From assembly GCF_000712295.1 (NCBI RefSeq), contig NZ_JMKI01000026.1:62001-126000 (forward strand): DNA of 64,000 nt, given 5' to 3'. How positions within the stretch are numbered: the first letter of the stretch is position 1; each line of letters opens with the position of its first letter. The notes beneath the pieces are model-generated. The model did not search any database, was not told the DNA's origin, and saw only the letters and a program-made list of their open reading frames with translations. Made by a program: the position numbers and the translations under genes. Source of the DNA: Synergistes jonesii (lineage in GTDB: Bacteria > Synergistota > Synergistia > Synergistales > Synergistaceae). This document shows, piece after piece, positions 54,504-63,275 of this stretch.

Positions 54504-55172
54504 TCATTCGGCGGGAGATGATCGACCGGGTTTTCTGGCGACGCAGTGCAACCTCATCCTTTTCCTTTTTTCAAGTTTTTCCACCGAAAAGCCGGCTAAG
54601 CGGCACATCTCTTTTATCTCGTTCGGGGTGTACATTTTCACATCGCCATATCCCGCAAGATTAAGGAGCGGCATTTCTACACGGGCGATGAACCATTGTA
54701 TCAATCTGTTATCTGAGGTGAATTCTCTCAATATCAACCGGCCCCCCGCCTTCAAACATCTGAAGGCGCCGTTGAAAAAAGCCTGCGGATTTGGATAGTG
54801 GTGCATACTTTGAGAGCAAATAATCACGTTGAAGCTGTTATCCGCGAAAGGGAGGTCTTCACAGTCGCCTATTACAAATTCAGCGTTCGGAAGATGCTTG
54901 GCCCGCGCCGCTTCAATCATCGTAGGAGTCAGATCGATGCCGGTATAAAGCCTGTCCGGATATTTTTCACTCAATAACGAAAGCATAGGCGCCGTGCCGC
55001 AGCCGGCGTCCAGCAGCGTTTGAAAATCCTCTTTCTCTATTTCTTCCAGGATATCGGGATAGTCGTGTCTGCACAGCTTATAAACGCCGGTGCTGTCGCT
55101 CTCGTATTTACTCGCCGCTCTCGTAAACTCCTTAATGGACAGCTCTTTGTACTGCCGACTCGTTTTTGCCAT
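54504..55172 (-). CDS. class I SAM-dependent methyltransferase
   Basis: A 222-residue methyltransferase from ATG 55172, chosen because GGGGAG lies six bases upstream; the frame is open further upstream to 55328. Motif I is LLDAGCGTAPML, the acidic loop YTGIDLTPTMIEAA, motif post-I GDCEDLPFADNSFNVIICSQ, and SMHHYPNPQAFF resembles UbiE/small-molecule methyltransferases. The C-terminal half (about 140-215) may bind the substrate, which cannot be inferred. It stands alone between rplU and a short unknown gene. Confidence 0.9.
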   Translation of the reverse strand: MAKTSRQYKELSIKEFTRAASKYESDSTGVYKLCRHDYPDILEEIEKEDFQTLLDAGCGTAPMLSLLSEKYPDRLYTGIDLTPTMIEAARAKHLPNAEFVIGDCEDLPFADNSFNVIICSQSMHHYPNPQAFFNGAFRCLKAGGRLILREFTSDNRLIQWFIARVEMPLLNLAGYGDVKMYTPNEIKEMCRLAGFSVEKLEKRKRMRLHCVARKPGRSSPAE

Positions 55173-55275
55173 TTCGCTCTCCCCTGCCCGCAGAGGCGTT
55201 AATCTCTTTTTTGCACCAGGCCCTGCACGGCATTTTGCCTCCATAGAAATACATTCTTCTTCATCTCTATTAATT

Positions 55276-55295
55276 AAGTTAGCAATAACTAACTT
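55276..55295. repeat. 7-bp inverted repeat upstream of the methyltransferase gene
   Basis: AAGTTAG (55276-55282) and CTAACTT (55289-55295) with a 6-base spacer, about 105 bases upstream of the methyltransferase start in an AT-rich stretch. Likely an operator for a dimeric repressor. Confidence 0.5.
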
Positions 55296-55448
55296 GATTA
55301 GATTAGCATTGCCTCTCTTGTTTGTCAAATTTCATCTGAATTTTTATCTTCAGCTTTTGTCTTGCTGCGCCACTTCCGTGCGTCTGCGGCGCCGAGCGGT
55401 AGATGCTATAATAGTCGGCGGACATCTCTTAGAGCGGAGGTTTCTCAA

Positions 55449-55637
55449 ATGGCGAAGCAGCAGCCGGAGGGCGTTTATCTTTACATAAATGACGGAGGAG
55501 AGCGTTTCATTACGATCGTAGACGCTTACGGCATCGCAAATATGCTGCCGTGGAAGCAGCGCGGAGAGACGGACAACATCATTGAAAAAAGCTGGAATTT
55601 GAGCGGAGACTTCATAAGGCTGAAAATTTCCGACTAA
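55449..55637 (+). CDS. 62-residue protein of unknown function
   Basis: A short intact frame: ATG 55449 with AGCGGAGG upstream. The product is about 62 residues, begins MAKQQPEGVYLYINDGGERF, contains Ile/Val strands and a Trp-Lys pair, and has no transmembrane helix or Cys motif. It resembles a small single-domain protein made mainly of strands. I do not recognise it. Codon use is like that of resident genes. Confidence 0.6.
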   Translation: MAKQQPEGVYLYINDGGERFITIVDAYGIANMLPWKQRGETDNIIEKSWNLSGDFIRLKISD

Positions 55638-55670
55638 AAAACACGGCGTCCGCCTGCCTGAGCGGACGCC
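55636..55670 (-). terminator. terminator after pgi
   Basis: GGCGTCCGC (55645-55653) and GCGGACGCC (55662-55670); on the minus strand the hairpin is followed by GTGTTTTTT. It can also slow transcripts of the short gene on the plus strand. Confidence 0.8.
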
Positions 55671-55698
55671 GCTTCGCTGCGCTTTTGAAATGACGCGT

Positions 55699-57051
55699 TT
55701 ATTTCACGGATATCTTTTCCGCGCTTATTTTTTCAAACCATTCGCGGACTTCCTCCGCGTCCTTTTCATAGCCCTTTCTTCCCATCAGCCCGTAGGTGTA
55801 TTTTTTGCCCTGTTCCACGCCGGGCTGGTCGAACGGGTCTATCCCCATAGCGCGCCCCGTCAGCGCCGTCAAATATTCGTAGAAGAAGATCAGCCCGCCG
55901 AGGCTTTCCGCGTCGAGCCTCTCCATCTCTATCCAGAGCAGCGGCCTGCCGCTCTTGACGATCGCTGCCGCCGTGCTCTTCGCCTCAAGGTTCAGCATCT
56001 CGCCTATTTCCTGCCCTTCGAGGTATTTCAGCGGCGCCAGTTCTTCTCGCTCGACCTTCGGCACCGCTACCTCGCCGCCGTGGTCGCCAAAGCAGATGAT
56101 GGTGAAGAATTTGTCGTCCGGCCCCTCCGTGTAGAGCTGTACCTGCGAGTGCTGGTCTATCGCGCCCAATGCGCGCACCGGCGTCGTGCCGAGGCCGTTT
56201 TTGCCGAGGCTTTCGGCCCACAGCTGGGCGTACCATTCGGCGAAGTAGGCCATCTTCGACGAATAGGGCATGATCACGGACATCTCTCTCTTTTCGCTTT
56301 CGTGGAGTATGTGGAGCGCCGCGGCCTTCATAGCGGGATTCCTGTCAAAATCCTTTTCCTCCGTCAGGAAGTTCCTCATTTCGCGCGCTCCGCGCAGCAG
56401 CGCTTCGACGTCTATCCCAAGGGCCGCGGCGGTCGCCAGCCCCGCGGGGCAGAGCACCGAATAGCGGCCTCCGACGGAAGCCGGAAGCTCCATCGAGCGG
56501 CAGCCGGCGGCCTTCGCGAAGGCGCGGAATATCCCCTTCTCGGGGTCCGTTATGACGAGGAGGTCCTCGTCGTTCTGCCCTTTTTTGATCAGTTCTTCGC
56601 GGAACCACAAGAACTGCGCCATAGTCTCGGCCGTCGAGCCTGATTTGCTGACGCCGACGAGGGCCGTGCGGCCGCTTCCCGCAAGCTCCATTATCGAACG
56701 CGCTTTGTCGGGGTCGGGGTTGTCCGCGAGGTAAAATTTCGGCCCTTTTGTTCTTTCGTTGTAAAAGCCGCCGAGCAGCGCCTGGTTGAGCATCAGATTC
56801 CCCAACGCCGAGCCGCCGATGCCCACCTGTATTATGCTGTCGTAGCCTGAGAGCCATTTCGCGGTTTTTTCGATCTCGCCCGCGCCGCAGTCGGGCAGCG
56901 CCATCCATCCGTGCCCCGGTATTTCGGCCGGCGTGCCCTTTAGCCAATCCATCGCGCCGCTCAGCCGTGCGCCGTATCTTTCCCTTAACGCCTCGGACGA
57001 CAGAGCGCTGCCTCCGAAAGAGGCGCCGAAGGAAAAGGAAATTTTTTTCAT
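55699..57051 (-). CDS. pgi: glucose-6-phosphate isomerase
   Basis: A 450-residue Pgi. VGIGGSALGNLMLNQAL, GVSKSGSTAETMAQF (sugar-phosphate binding), the FSVL-like SVGGRYSVLCPAGL and ALGAIDQHSQVQLYTEGP identify it. It interconverts glucose 6-phosphate and fructose 6-phosphate. I chose ATG 57051 because MKKISFSFGAS is a natural beginning and GGGACG is upstream; the longer open frame overlaps the glutaredoxin gene. Downstream of the glutaredoxin gene by 14 bases. Confidence 0.96.
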   Translation of the reverse strand: MKKISFSFGASFGGSALSSEALRERYGARLSGAMDWLKGTPAEIPGHGWMALPDCGAGEIEKTAKWLSGYDSIIQVGIGGSALGNLMLNQALLGGFYNERTKGPKFYLADNPDPDKARSIMELAGSGRTALVGVSKSGSTAETMAQFLWFREELIKKGQNDEDLLVITDPEKGIFRAFAKAAGCRSMELPASVGGRYSVLCPAGLATAAALGIDVEALLRGAREMRNFLTEEKDFDRNPAMKAAALHILHESEKREMSVIMPYSSKMAYFAEWYAQLWAESLGKNGLGTTPVRALGAIDQHSQVQLYTEGPDDKFFTIICFGDHGGEVAVPKVEREELAPLKYLEGQEIGEMLNLEAKSTAAAIVKSGRPLLWIEMERLDAESLGGLIFFYEYLTALTGRAMGIDPFDQPGVEQGKKYTYGLMGRKGYEKDAEEVREWFEKISAEKISVK

Positions 57052-57065
57052 GGCGTCCCTTGCCC

Positions 57066-57302
57066 TCAGCCGCTTATGCCGAGGGCGGCTTTGATCTCGT
57101 CGGGCTGGTAGCCGACGATGTACTTTTCGCCGATCTTCGTGACGGGCACGGCCATCGTCTTCGTTTTCTTTACAAGCTCCATCGCCGCATCGCGGTCGCC
57201 GGATATATCCATCGCCGTGTATTTTATCCCGAGACCGTCGAGAAGTTCTTCCACTTTCCTGCACCATGGGCAGCTTTTTGAAACATAAACGTTTACATCC
57301 AT
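57066..57302 (-). CDS. glutaredoxin-like redox protein
   Basis: A 78-residue thioredoxin-fold protein with SCPWCRKVEELL (CPWC active site) near residue 11, the cis-proline VPVTKIGEKYIVGY and a C-terminal helix. It resembles NrdH/glutaredoxin-type reductants. ATG 57302 follows AAAGGAG; GTG 57311 is three codons upstream. Co-directional with pgi. Confidence 0.92.
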   Translation of the reverse strand: MDVNVYVSKSCPWCRKVEELLDGLGIKYTAMDISGDRDAAMELVKKTKTMAVPVTKIGEKYIVGYQPDEIKAALGISG

Positions 57303-57552
57303 TTCTTTCACGCTCCTTTGCCGATATTATACAGCACGAAATGCGCCGGCATTATCAATATGACTGGAAGTTTTTCGCCGTTCGGTGACAATGTCACCCT
57401 TTAAGAGAAATATTTGCGTTTGGCGCAAAAAATTTGGAGTATACCACAAAATACAAAATTCTTTTATGGTTGGTTTGCCTATTTATGCCTATGAATATTG
57501 CATAATTTTCGAAATTGAGCTAAATTTAATAACGGTTTGCGGAACGGGAGAG

Positions 57553-57580
57553 ATATGGGCGTCTATGCCCATATATTTTT
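57553..57580 (+). terminator. terminator-like hairpin in the nfnA leader
   Basis: ATATGGGC (57553-57560) pairs with GCCCATAT (57567-57574) around a 6-base loop and is followed by ATTTTT, after which AGAGGAGG and the nfnA ATG come at once. A terminator placed directly before a ribosome binding site suggests attenuation or protection of the RBS. Confidence 0.7.
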
Positions 57581-57594
57581 AGAGGAGGTACATC

Positions 57595-58440
57595 ATGTTC
57601 AAAATAGTTTCAAAGCAGAAGCTCGCGCCGAAAGAGTTCGACTTTTGGGTCGAAGCGCCGCGCATCGCCGCTCACGCGAAGGCCGGACAGTTCGTCGTCC
57701 TTCGGGTCGACGACAACGGCGAGAGAATCCCTCTCACTATAGCCGACTACGACAAGGATAAGGGGCTCATCCGCCTTATCTTCCAGGTCGTAGGCAAGAC
57801 GACCGCCGCCATGTCCACCCTCAGCGCCGGCGACTGCCTAAGGGACATTTCCGGCCCTCTCGGAACTCCGAGCGAGATAGAGAATTACGGCACCGTCATG
57901 ATGGTCGGCGGCGGCGTGGGGATAGCCGCGCTCTACCCCATCATCAAAGCTCTGAAAGGGGCCGGCAACAAGGTCGTCACGATACTCGGCGGGCGCACGT
58001 CGAGCCTCGTCATCATGAAGGACGAATGCCGCAAATATTCCGACGAACTTATCGTAACGACGGACGACGGCTCCGAAGGGATGAGGGGCGTAGTCACCGA
58101 GGCGATGAAGATGGTAGTCGAGCGCGGCGACAAGGTCGACAGGTGCTGGTGCATCGGCCCCTCGATCATGATGAAGTTCGGCACGAAGGCCGCCAAAGAG
58201 CTCGGCCTGCCGATCTGGGTGTCGCTCAATCCGCTTATGGTCGACGGTACGGGGATGTGCGGCTGCTGCCGCGTAACGGTCGACGGCAAGATATTCTTCG
58301 CCTGCGTCGACGGCCCCGAGTTCGATGGGCACAAGGTCAACTGGGACGAGTTTATGAGCCGCCTCCGCCAGTATAAGGACGAAGAAAAAATCTCGATGGA
58401 AAAATTTGAAGCTGAAGTGGGTGAACAGACATGGCTGTAA
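57595..58440 (+). CDS. nfnA: NfnA-type ferredoxin:NADP+ oxidoreductase small subunit
   Basis: A 281-residue FAD/NAD-binding protein with a C-terminal [2Fe-2S] site: FQVVGKTTAAMSTLSAGDCL, GGGVGIAALYPIIKALKGAG, WCIGPSIMMKF and cysteines in GMCGCCRVTVDGKIFFACVD. This is the SudB/dihydroorotate-dehydrogenase-electron-transfer type fold. Paired with the next gene, whose start it overlaps by 10 bases, it makes the electron-bifurcating NADH-dependent ferredoxin:NADP+ oxidoreductase (NfnAB) of anaerobes. RBS AGAGGAGG. Confidence 0.93.
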   Translation: MFKIVSKQKLAPKEFDFWVEAPRIAAHAKAGQFVVLRVDDNGERIPLTIADYDKDKGLIRLIFQVVGKTTAAMSTLSAGDCLRDISGPLGTPSEIENYGTVMMVGGGVGIAALYPIIKALKGAGNKVVTILGGRTSSLVIMKDECRKYSDELIVTTDDGSEGMRGVVTEAMKMVVERGDKVDRCWCIGPSIMMKFGTKAAKELGLPIWVSLNPLMVDGTGMCGCCRVTVDGKIFFACVDGPEFDGHKVNWDEFMSRLRQYKDEEKISMEKFEAEVGEQTWL

Positions 58441-59843
58441 CATTCTCCAAACAGAAAACGCCGATAAAGGAACAGGATCCGCAGGTACGCAGAAGCAACT
58501 TCGAAGAGGTGTGCCTAGGCTATACGCTCGAAGAGGGCAAGATAGAGGCGGGGCGCTGCCTGCAGTGCAAAACTAAGCCCTGCATCAACGGCTGCCCTGT
58601 CAAGATAGACATCCCGGCGTTCATAAAATGCATCAGAGAGGGCGACATGCCCGGCGCCGCCGAGATCATGGACAAATACACGAACCTTCCCGCAGTCTGC
58701 GGCCGCGTCTGCCCGCAGGAGTCGCAGTGCGAGGGGCTCTGCACCGTCGGCAAGATGAAGGATTACGAGCCTGTGTCGATCGGAAAGCTCGAACGCCTCG
58801 TCGCCGACTGGAAGTACGCACAGAAGGATATTGCGCCTAAGGCCTACGCCGGCGAAAAGAAGGGCAGGGTCGCGGTAGTCGGCTCGGGCCCCTCCGGCCT
58901 CACGGTCGCTGGAGACCTCGCCAAGATGGGCTACGAGGTAAAGATATTCGAAGCCCTGCACGCCGCCGGCGGAGTCCTCATCTACGGCATTCCGGAATTC
59001 CGCCTTCCGAAGAAGATCGTAAAGATGGAGATCGAAGCGATGCAGAAGTTAGGCGTCGACGTCGAGACCGACGTTGTGGTCGGCAAGACGATAACGATGC
59101 AGGAGATAATGCGGGAATACGACGCCTGTTACATCGCCGTCGGCGCCGGCGCCCCGCACTTCCAGGGTGTTCCCGGCACGACGCTCAACGGCGTCTACTC
59201 CGCGTCCGAATACCTCACGAGAATCAACCTCATGCACGGCTATGAATTCCCGAAGTTCGACACGCCGGCGAAAAAGGCGAAGAAAGTCGTCGTAATCGGC
59301 GGCGGAAACGTCGCGATGGACGCCGCGCGTTCGGCAAAGCGTCTCGGGGCCGACGAAGTCACGATCGTATACCGCCGCTCGCTCGCCGAACTCCCCGCAC
59401 GCATCGAAGAATACCACCACGCGGTCGAAGAGGGAATCATCTTCAACTGGCTGACGAACCCGACGGAATACGTCGACGACGGCGAGGGCAAGCTGAAGGG
59501 GGTAAAGGTCATAAAGATGGAGCTCGGTGAACCCGACACCTCTGGACGCCGCCGTCCCGTTCCCGTCGAGGGCAGCGACTTCTTCATCGAAGCGGACTGC
59601 GCCATCGAAGCGATCGGCCAGGGCGCGAACAGGGTCCTCCTTTCGACGTTCCCCGAGCTGAAGCTCAACAAGAAGGGCTACATCGAAGCCGACGAGAAGA
59701 CGGGCGCGACGTCCGTACCAGGAGTCTTCGCTGGCGGAGACATCGTGACGGGCGCGGCGACGGTCATCCTCGCGATGGGCGCGGGCAAAGACGCCGCAGT
59801 GGCGATAGACAAGTACATCACCGAGAAAAAGGCCGCTAAGTAG
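58431..59843 (+). CDS. nfnB: NfnB-type / glutamate synthase small-chain-like subunit
   Basis: A 470-residue flavoprotein. The N-terminal domain holds two [4Fe-4S] clusters (CLQCKTKPCINGCP, CGRVCPQESQCEGLC), followed by FAD-binding GSGPSGLTVAGDLA and NADP-binding GGGNVAMDAARSAKRLGADE, and the C-terminal GVFAGGDIVTGAATVILAMGAG. Often annotated as glutamate synthase (gltA-like), but the adjacent nfnA gene points to NfnB. It couples NADH, ferredoxin and NADP+. Confidence 0.93.
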   Translation: MAVTFSKQKTPIKEQDPQVRRSNFEEVCLGYTLEEGKIEAGRCLQCKTKPCINGCPVKIDIPAFIKCIREGDMPGAAEIMDKYTNLPAVCGRVCPQESQCEGLCTVGKMKDYEPVSIGKLERLVADWKYAQKDIAPKAYAGEKKGRVAVVGSGPSGLTVAGDLAKMGYEVKIFEALHAAGGVLIYGIPEFRLPKKIVKMEIEAMQKLGVDVETDVVVGKTITMQEIMREYDACYIAVGAGAPHFQGVPGTTLNGVYSASEYLTRINLMHGYEFPKFDTPAKKAKKVVVIGGGNVAMDAARSAKRLGADEVTIVYRRSLAELPARIEEYHHAVEEGIIFNWLTNPTEYVDDGEGKLKGVKVIKMELGEPDTSGRRRPVPVEGSDFFIEADCAIEAIGQGANRVLLSTFPELKLNKKGYIEADEKTGATSVPGVFAGGDIVTGAATVILAMGAGKDAAVAIDKYITEKKAAK

Positions 59844-59867
59844 TCGGGCGTGCCTTTCGCAATAAGC

Positions 59868-59903
59868 AAAACTGCCCTTCACCGCGCGGTGAAGGGCAGT
59901 TTT
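59868..59903. terminator. bidirectional terminator between nfnB and the DUF501 gene
   Basis: AAAACTGCCCTTCACCG and CGGTGAAGGGCAGTTTT form a 17-bp perfect stem with a two-base loop at 59885-59886. It serves both converging transcripts. Confidence 0.93.
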
Positions 59904-59921
59904 GCTGCTGTCCTATTAATT

Positions 59922-60548
59922 TTATGGGCGCCGCTCGTTTGGACGCCCTCTCGGCCTCGCAGAGCAGCGGGCCTCTCCGCATTCGAGCGCGCCGAGCTTT
60001 TCTGCAAGCCAACGCCGCGCGGGATGTTCCCCCATCCCGAGCCATGTGGCGGTCTGAAGGTGCAGGCACTTAACGGCGTTAGGCGCGACGGAGGCGTCTA
60101 TGCCGCCGACGCCGAGCCGCGACAGCACATCAACAGCCTTCTTGCTCATCGGCGCCGTGAGCGAGGCGCCGGCCGCGCGCAGGCGCAGCGCGGCGTAATC
60201 TTTGTGCATTTTTCTCACCGCTTCGGGCGTCCGCTCGAATAATTTTTCAAGCTCCGCTATCAGCCGCGCGGCTTCGAGCTCTCCGCAACGACGGTCGAGG
60301 AAGGGGCATGTTAGCCAAAAGAGGGTCGGAAAGGGAGAGCCCGAGCGCGAGAGCGGAGAGGAAACTATGACCTGAGGAAAGCCGCTTTTGCAACGCTTCG
60401 CTACGGCGATCACGGAGGAAGCGTCGAACTTTCTCTTCTTCATCTGTTTTGCGAGGGATTCGACGTCGCTTTCGCTAACGCCGCTCCAAAAAGCCGGAAG
60501 AGATATCTCTTCCGGCTTAAGTTTTTTTTCTGGATCGCCGGCGGGCAC
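59922..60548 (-). CDS. DUF501 protein
   Basis: A 208-residue DUF501 family protein with the conserved KRCKSGFPQVIVSSPL and the TLFWLTCPFLDRRCGELEA segment; the function is unknown. The C-terminus is basic and Arg-rich. Its ATG lies two bases after the stop of the S1-domain gene, so the two are co-transcribed. Confidence 0.87.
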   Translation of the reverse strand: MPAGDPEKKLKPEEISLPAFWSGVSESDVESLAKQMKKRKFDASSVIAVAKRCKSGFPQVIVSSPLSRSGSPFPTLFWLTCPFLDRRCGELEAARLIAELEKLFERTPEAVRKMHKDYAALRLRAAGASLTAPMSKKAVDVLSRLGVGGIDASVAPNAVKCLHLQTATWLGMGEHPARRWLAEKLGALECGEARCSARPRGRPNERRP

Positions 60549-60549
60549 T

Positions 60550-60972
60550 TTATTTTTTCCCCTGCTGGCCGCCGGTCCTTCTTTTCGTGCCGCTGCGCTG
60601 CGCCTTGTTTTTGCTGTTCAGATCCGCCATTTTTTCAACGCTGAATTTGAGGAAATTCGTCAGCTTTTTTTCAAAGTCCTCTTCGCGGTGCGCCGGCTGG
60701 CGGACCTCCCTTGCCTGCAGCGCTTTTATTGAGAGGTCGATGCGGCCCTTATCGTCGATCTTGATGACCTTGGCTGTGACCTTCTGCCCTATATCGAGGA
60801 CGTCCTCTACTTTCTTCACGTAGTTCTGAGAGAGCTCGGAGATATGGACCATGGCCTTCTGCCCTGATTCAAGCCTCACAAACGCTCCGTAGGGCGCAAC
60901 GTGTTCCACCGTTCCGCTCACCGTTTCTCCTACGCTTACCGCGGGTACTGTCGCAGCCGCCTTCTCTGCCAT
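60550..60972 (-). CDS. S1-domain RNA-binding protein
   Basis: A 140-residue protein with one S1/OB domain (about residues 15-85): GETVSGTVEHVAPYGAFVRL, VHISELSQNYVKKVEDVLDI and KVIKIDDKGRIDLSIKAL. The C-terminal tail is basic (SGTKRRTGGQQGKK). It resembles YabR/YugI-type general stress proteins and the S1 domain of Pnp. RBS and ATG are clear. Paired with DUF501. Confidence 0.9.
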   Translation of the reverse strand: MAEKAAATVPAVSVGETVSGTVEHVAPYGAFVRLESGQKAMVHISELSQNYVKKVEDVLDIGQKVTAKVIKIDDKGRIDLSIKALQAREVRQPAHREEDFEKKLTNFLKFSVEKMADLNSKNKAQRSGTKRRTGGQQGKK

Positions 60973-61083
60973 TTGCTTCTTCTGACCTCCACAGTTATTT
61001 TAAAGAAAACATTTAATTCCACGCGACACGAAATTTAAACTCCGTACATTGTACCATATTTTTCCAGCGCTGCAATGTAAAGT

Positions 61084-61446
61084 TTATTTAACGGCCCTTT
61101 CGAGCGCTTCGATTACGCGTTCGGCCTGCATCGGCTTTATGAAGAAATCCGCCGCTCCGGCGCGGATAGCCTCGATGACCTGCGTCTGCTGGTTCATAGT
61201 GCTCGCCATCACGACCACCGCCTCGGGGTGTTCGCCTCTTATCTCTTTCAGCGCGGCGATGCCGCCCATATCCGGCATCGCAATGTCGAGCGTCACGATA
61301 TCGGGCTTGAGCTCGTCGTACAGGCGCACGGCCTCTCTACCGTTTTCGGCTTCGCCTGCGACTTCGTAGCCGTTCCTCAACAGTATATCCTTCAGCAGCA
61401 TGCGCATATGTATGGAATCTTCGGCGATAAGCACTTTTTTCTTCAT
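61084..61446 (-). CDS. CheY-like stand-alone response regulator
   Basis: A 120-residue single receiver domain: acidic pocket in KVLIAEDSIHMR, phosphoacceptor Asp in DIVTLDIAMPDMGG, the Thr/Ser position in VVMASTM and the Lys in FFIKPM. No output domain. It may signal to a flagellar motor or a histidine-kinase relay elsewhere. ATG 61446 after AGAGGGG; GTG 61455 is possible. It follows codY by about 20 bases on the same strand, so the two are likely co-transcribed. Confidence 0.92.
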   Translation of the reverse strand: MKKKVLIAEDSIHMRMLLKDILLRNGYEVAGEAENGREAVRLYDELKPDIVTLDIAMPDMGGIAALKEIRGEHPEAVVVMASTMNQQTQVIEAIRAGAADFFIKPMQAERVIEALERAVK

Positions 61447-61465
61447 CTGCGGCACCCCTCTCGCG

Positions 61466-62299
61466 CTATTTTGCGGCTATGCCGAGCTCTTCAAGGAAGA
61501 GCGGGCTCAGCACCTTGATATAAGTTCCCTTCATCCCCAGGCTTCTGCTTTCTATTATACTAGCGCTTCCAAGCTTCCTCAAAGCGTTGACTATAACGCT
61601 TCTCGTGACGCCGACGCGGTCCGCCACTTTGCTGGCGATCACTACGCCCTCTGGGCCGCCGAGGTCCTCTATTATATGGCGGACGGATTCTACCTCGGAA
61701 TAGGAGAGCGCGCGCATGGCCATCTGTACGACGAGGCGTTCGCGTCCGCGCTCTTCGATCGATTTGCCGCGGTCGTTCAGTATTTCAAGCCCGACCACAG
61801 TCGAAAGATATTCGGCGAGGACCAGGTCCCTCGTGTCGAAAGGACAGCCGAAGCGCGCGAGTATCAGAGTGCCGAGCCTCTCGCCGGCGCCGTTGATGGG
61901 AACTATCAGTACGTGCTTATTCGAATAGGCGCAGGGCTGATCGGCGTAGGCGCAGAGCCCGTGGTCGGTGTGGTTTAGCACCGATTCGTGGAACTGGTTG
62001 ACCTTTTCGGCATACTGAGCCGGCATAGAGCCCTTTATAAGAATGTCGGACATTATCGGGCAGTCGTATTCGCTGATCCATGCGTAGCCGAGGATTTTTC
62101 CCTCTTTATCTATAACGTAGACGTTGGCGGCCGACAGGTCCGACATAAGGCGCGAAAGTTTCGGGTAATCCGGCATAGCGTGGTCTTTTCTCGCCTGCAG
62201 CACGCGGCTGACGACTCTCGTCTTCTCAAGCAGATCCTGCATCGCAGACTGGTTCATTATCTTGGGTCTGTTCTCAATTAATTCCTTCGGTGTTTCCAT
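61466..62299 (-). CDS. codY: GTP- and branched-chain-amino-acid-sensing repressor CodY
   Basis: A 277-residue CodY. The N-terminal GAF domain (about 1-160) starts with MQDLLEKTRVVSRVLQ near residue 19 and includes LGYAWISEYDCPI; the linker EILNDRGKSIEERGRERLVV and the C-terminal winged helix ASKVADRVGVTRSVIVNALR (about 218-237) are diagnostic. It senses GTP and Ile/Val/Leu and represses amino-acid and nitrogen genes. In Bacillus it ends the topA-trmFO-xerC-hslVU-codY row; here hslVU is absent between xerC and codY. RBS AGGAGG. Confidence 0.96.
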   Translation of the reverse strand: METPKELIENRPKIMNQSAMQDLLEKTRVVSRVLQARKDHAMPDYPKLSRLMSDLSAANVYVIDKEGKILGYAWISEYDCPIMSDILIKGSMPAQYAEKVNQFHESVLNHTDHGLCAYADQPCAYSNKHVLIVPINGAGERLGTLILARFGCPFDTRDLVLAEYLSTVVGLEILNDRGKSIEERGRERLVVQMAMRALSYSEVESVRHIIEDLGGPEGVVIASKVADRVGVTRSVIVNALRKLGSASIIESRSLGMKGTYIKVLSPLFLEELGIAAK

Positions 62300-62347
62300 C
62301 TCGTAAAATGCCTCCTGATCTTCTTCTTATCCTATTTTCCTTCCGCA

Positions 62348-63268
62348 TCAGCCGTGAAAAATCACGTCAGCTTTTCTCTTTTCAAGCGCTATCGGATGTG
62401 CGTCCAGATAGCTTTTCTTCACCTGCTCGGTCGTTATCGCGAGGTAGCGCTGCGTGGCCGCGATGCTCTCGTGTCCGAGCATCTCCTGCACGAATCTCAG
62501 CGGCGCGCCCTTTTCCAGCATATGAGTGGCGCAGCAGTGGCGCAGCGTATGGGGCGTCACGCCGTGCAGCCCCACGCGCGCCGCCGCTCGCAGCACCACC
62601 CTGTCTACCGTGCGCACCGTGAGCCGCCCCTTGCCGTTGGCCGAAGGAAAGACGGGCGCCTTCGTATCGACGCAGCTGACGTCCCTCCACTCGGAAAGGT
62701 GCCTCTGCTGCGGAACGCCGAAGGGCACGAGGCGTTCCTTCGATCCCTTGCCCATTATCCGCAACATGCGCTCTTCAAGCTCTACCTTGTCCCAGTCGAG
62801 CCCGATCACCTCGGAGACGCGCAGCCCCGAGCCGTACATCATTTCAAGCAGAAGCCTGTCGCGCGCGAAGCTCTTCGATTTCTCGTCGAAGCCTTCGTTG
62901 ATAAGCTTCATAGTCTGCTCGAAAGAGAGCGCACGCGGGACGGCCTCGCTTTTTTTAGGACCTTTCAGCCCCAGCGAAGGGTCGCGATTCGCTTTTCCAT
63001 TCGCGAAAAGCCACGCCGTAAAGCCGCGCACCGCCGAAAGCCTCCTTGACGCGGAGCTCTTCGCTTCGCCGAAGCCAAGTATGCTGCTCAAAAATATCCT
63101 TATCGAACGAGTATCCACGTCGCGCACATTTACGATCTGCTGGTTTAAGAGGTATTCCTTGAAATGATTAAGGTCTACCCTGTAGTTTATCGTAGTGTGC
63201 TTTGACTTTCCCTGCGATTCCAGATATTCGATATATGATTCGATGCTTTCCGATATATCTTCTTTCAT
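62348..63268 (-). CDS. tyrosine recombinase of the XerC/XerD type
   Basis: A 306-residue recombinase with an N-terminal core-binding domain (about 5-95) and a C-terminal catalytic domain: Arg in MYGSGLRVSEVIGLDWD, the THTLRHCCATHMLEKG His/Arg motif, LGHESIAATQRYLAI with the nucleophile Tyr near the end. Position between trmFO and codY matches xerC of Firmicutes, so chromosome dimer resolution at dif is the likely role rather than mobile DNA. ATG 63268 is chosen although no RBS is visible, since a promoter ends seven bases upstream (see finding). Confidence 0.93.
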   Translation of the reverse strand: MKEDISESIESYIEYLESQGKSKHTTINYRVDLNHFKEYLLNQQIVNVRDVDTRSIRIFLSSILGFGEAKSSASRRLSAVRGFTAWLFANGKANRDPSLGLKGPKKSEAVPRALSFEQTMKLINEGFDEKSKSFARDRLLLEMMYGSGLRVSEVIGLDWDKVELEERMLRIMGKGSKERLVPFGVPQQRHLSEWRDVSCVDTKAPVFPSANGKGRLTVRTVDRVVLRAAARVGLHGVTPHTLRHCCATHMLEKGAPLRFVQEMLGHESIAATQRYLAITTEQVKKSYLDAHPIALEKRKADVIFHG

Positions 63269-63275
63269 GATGGGT

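Noticed and set aside
58431-59843. Glutamate synthase small subunit.
   Set aside because: No large subunit gene is nearby, and the preceding gene encodes the NfnA-type partner, so NfnB is the better name.
62348-63268. Tyrosine recombinase as the integrase of a mobile island.
   Set aside because: Its neighbours are trmFO and codY, the normal xerC context, and no attachment sites or cargo are seen.
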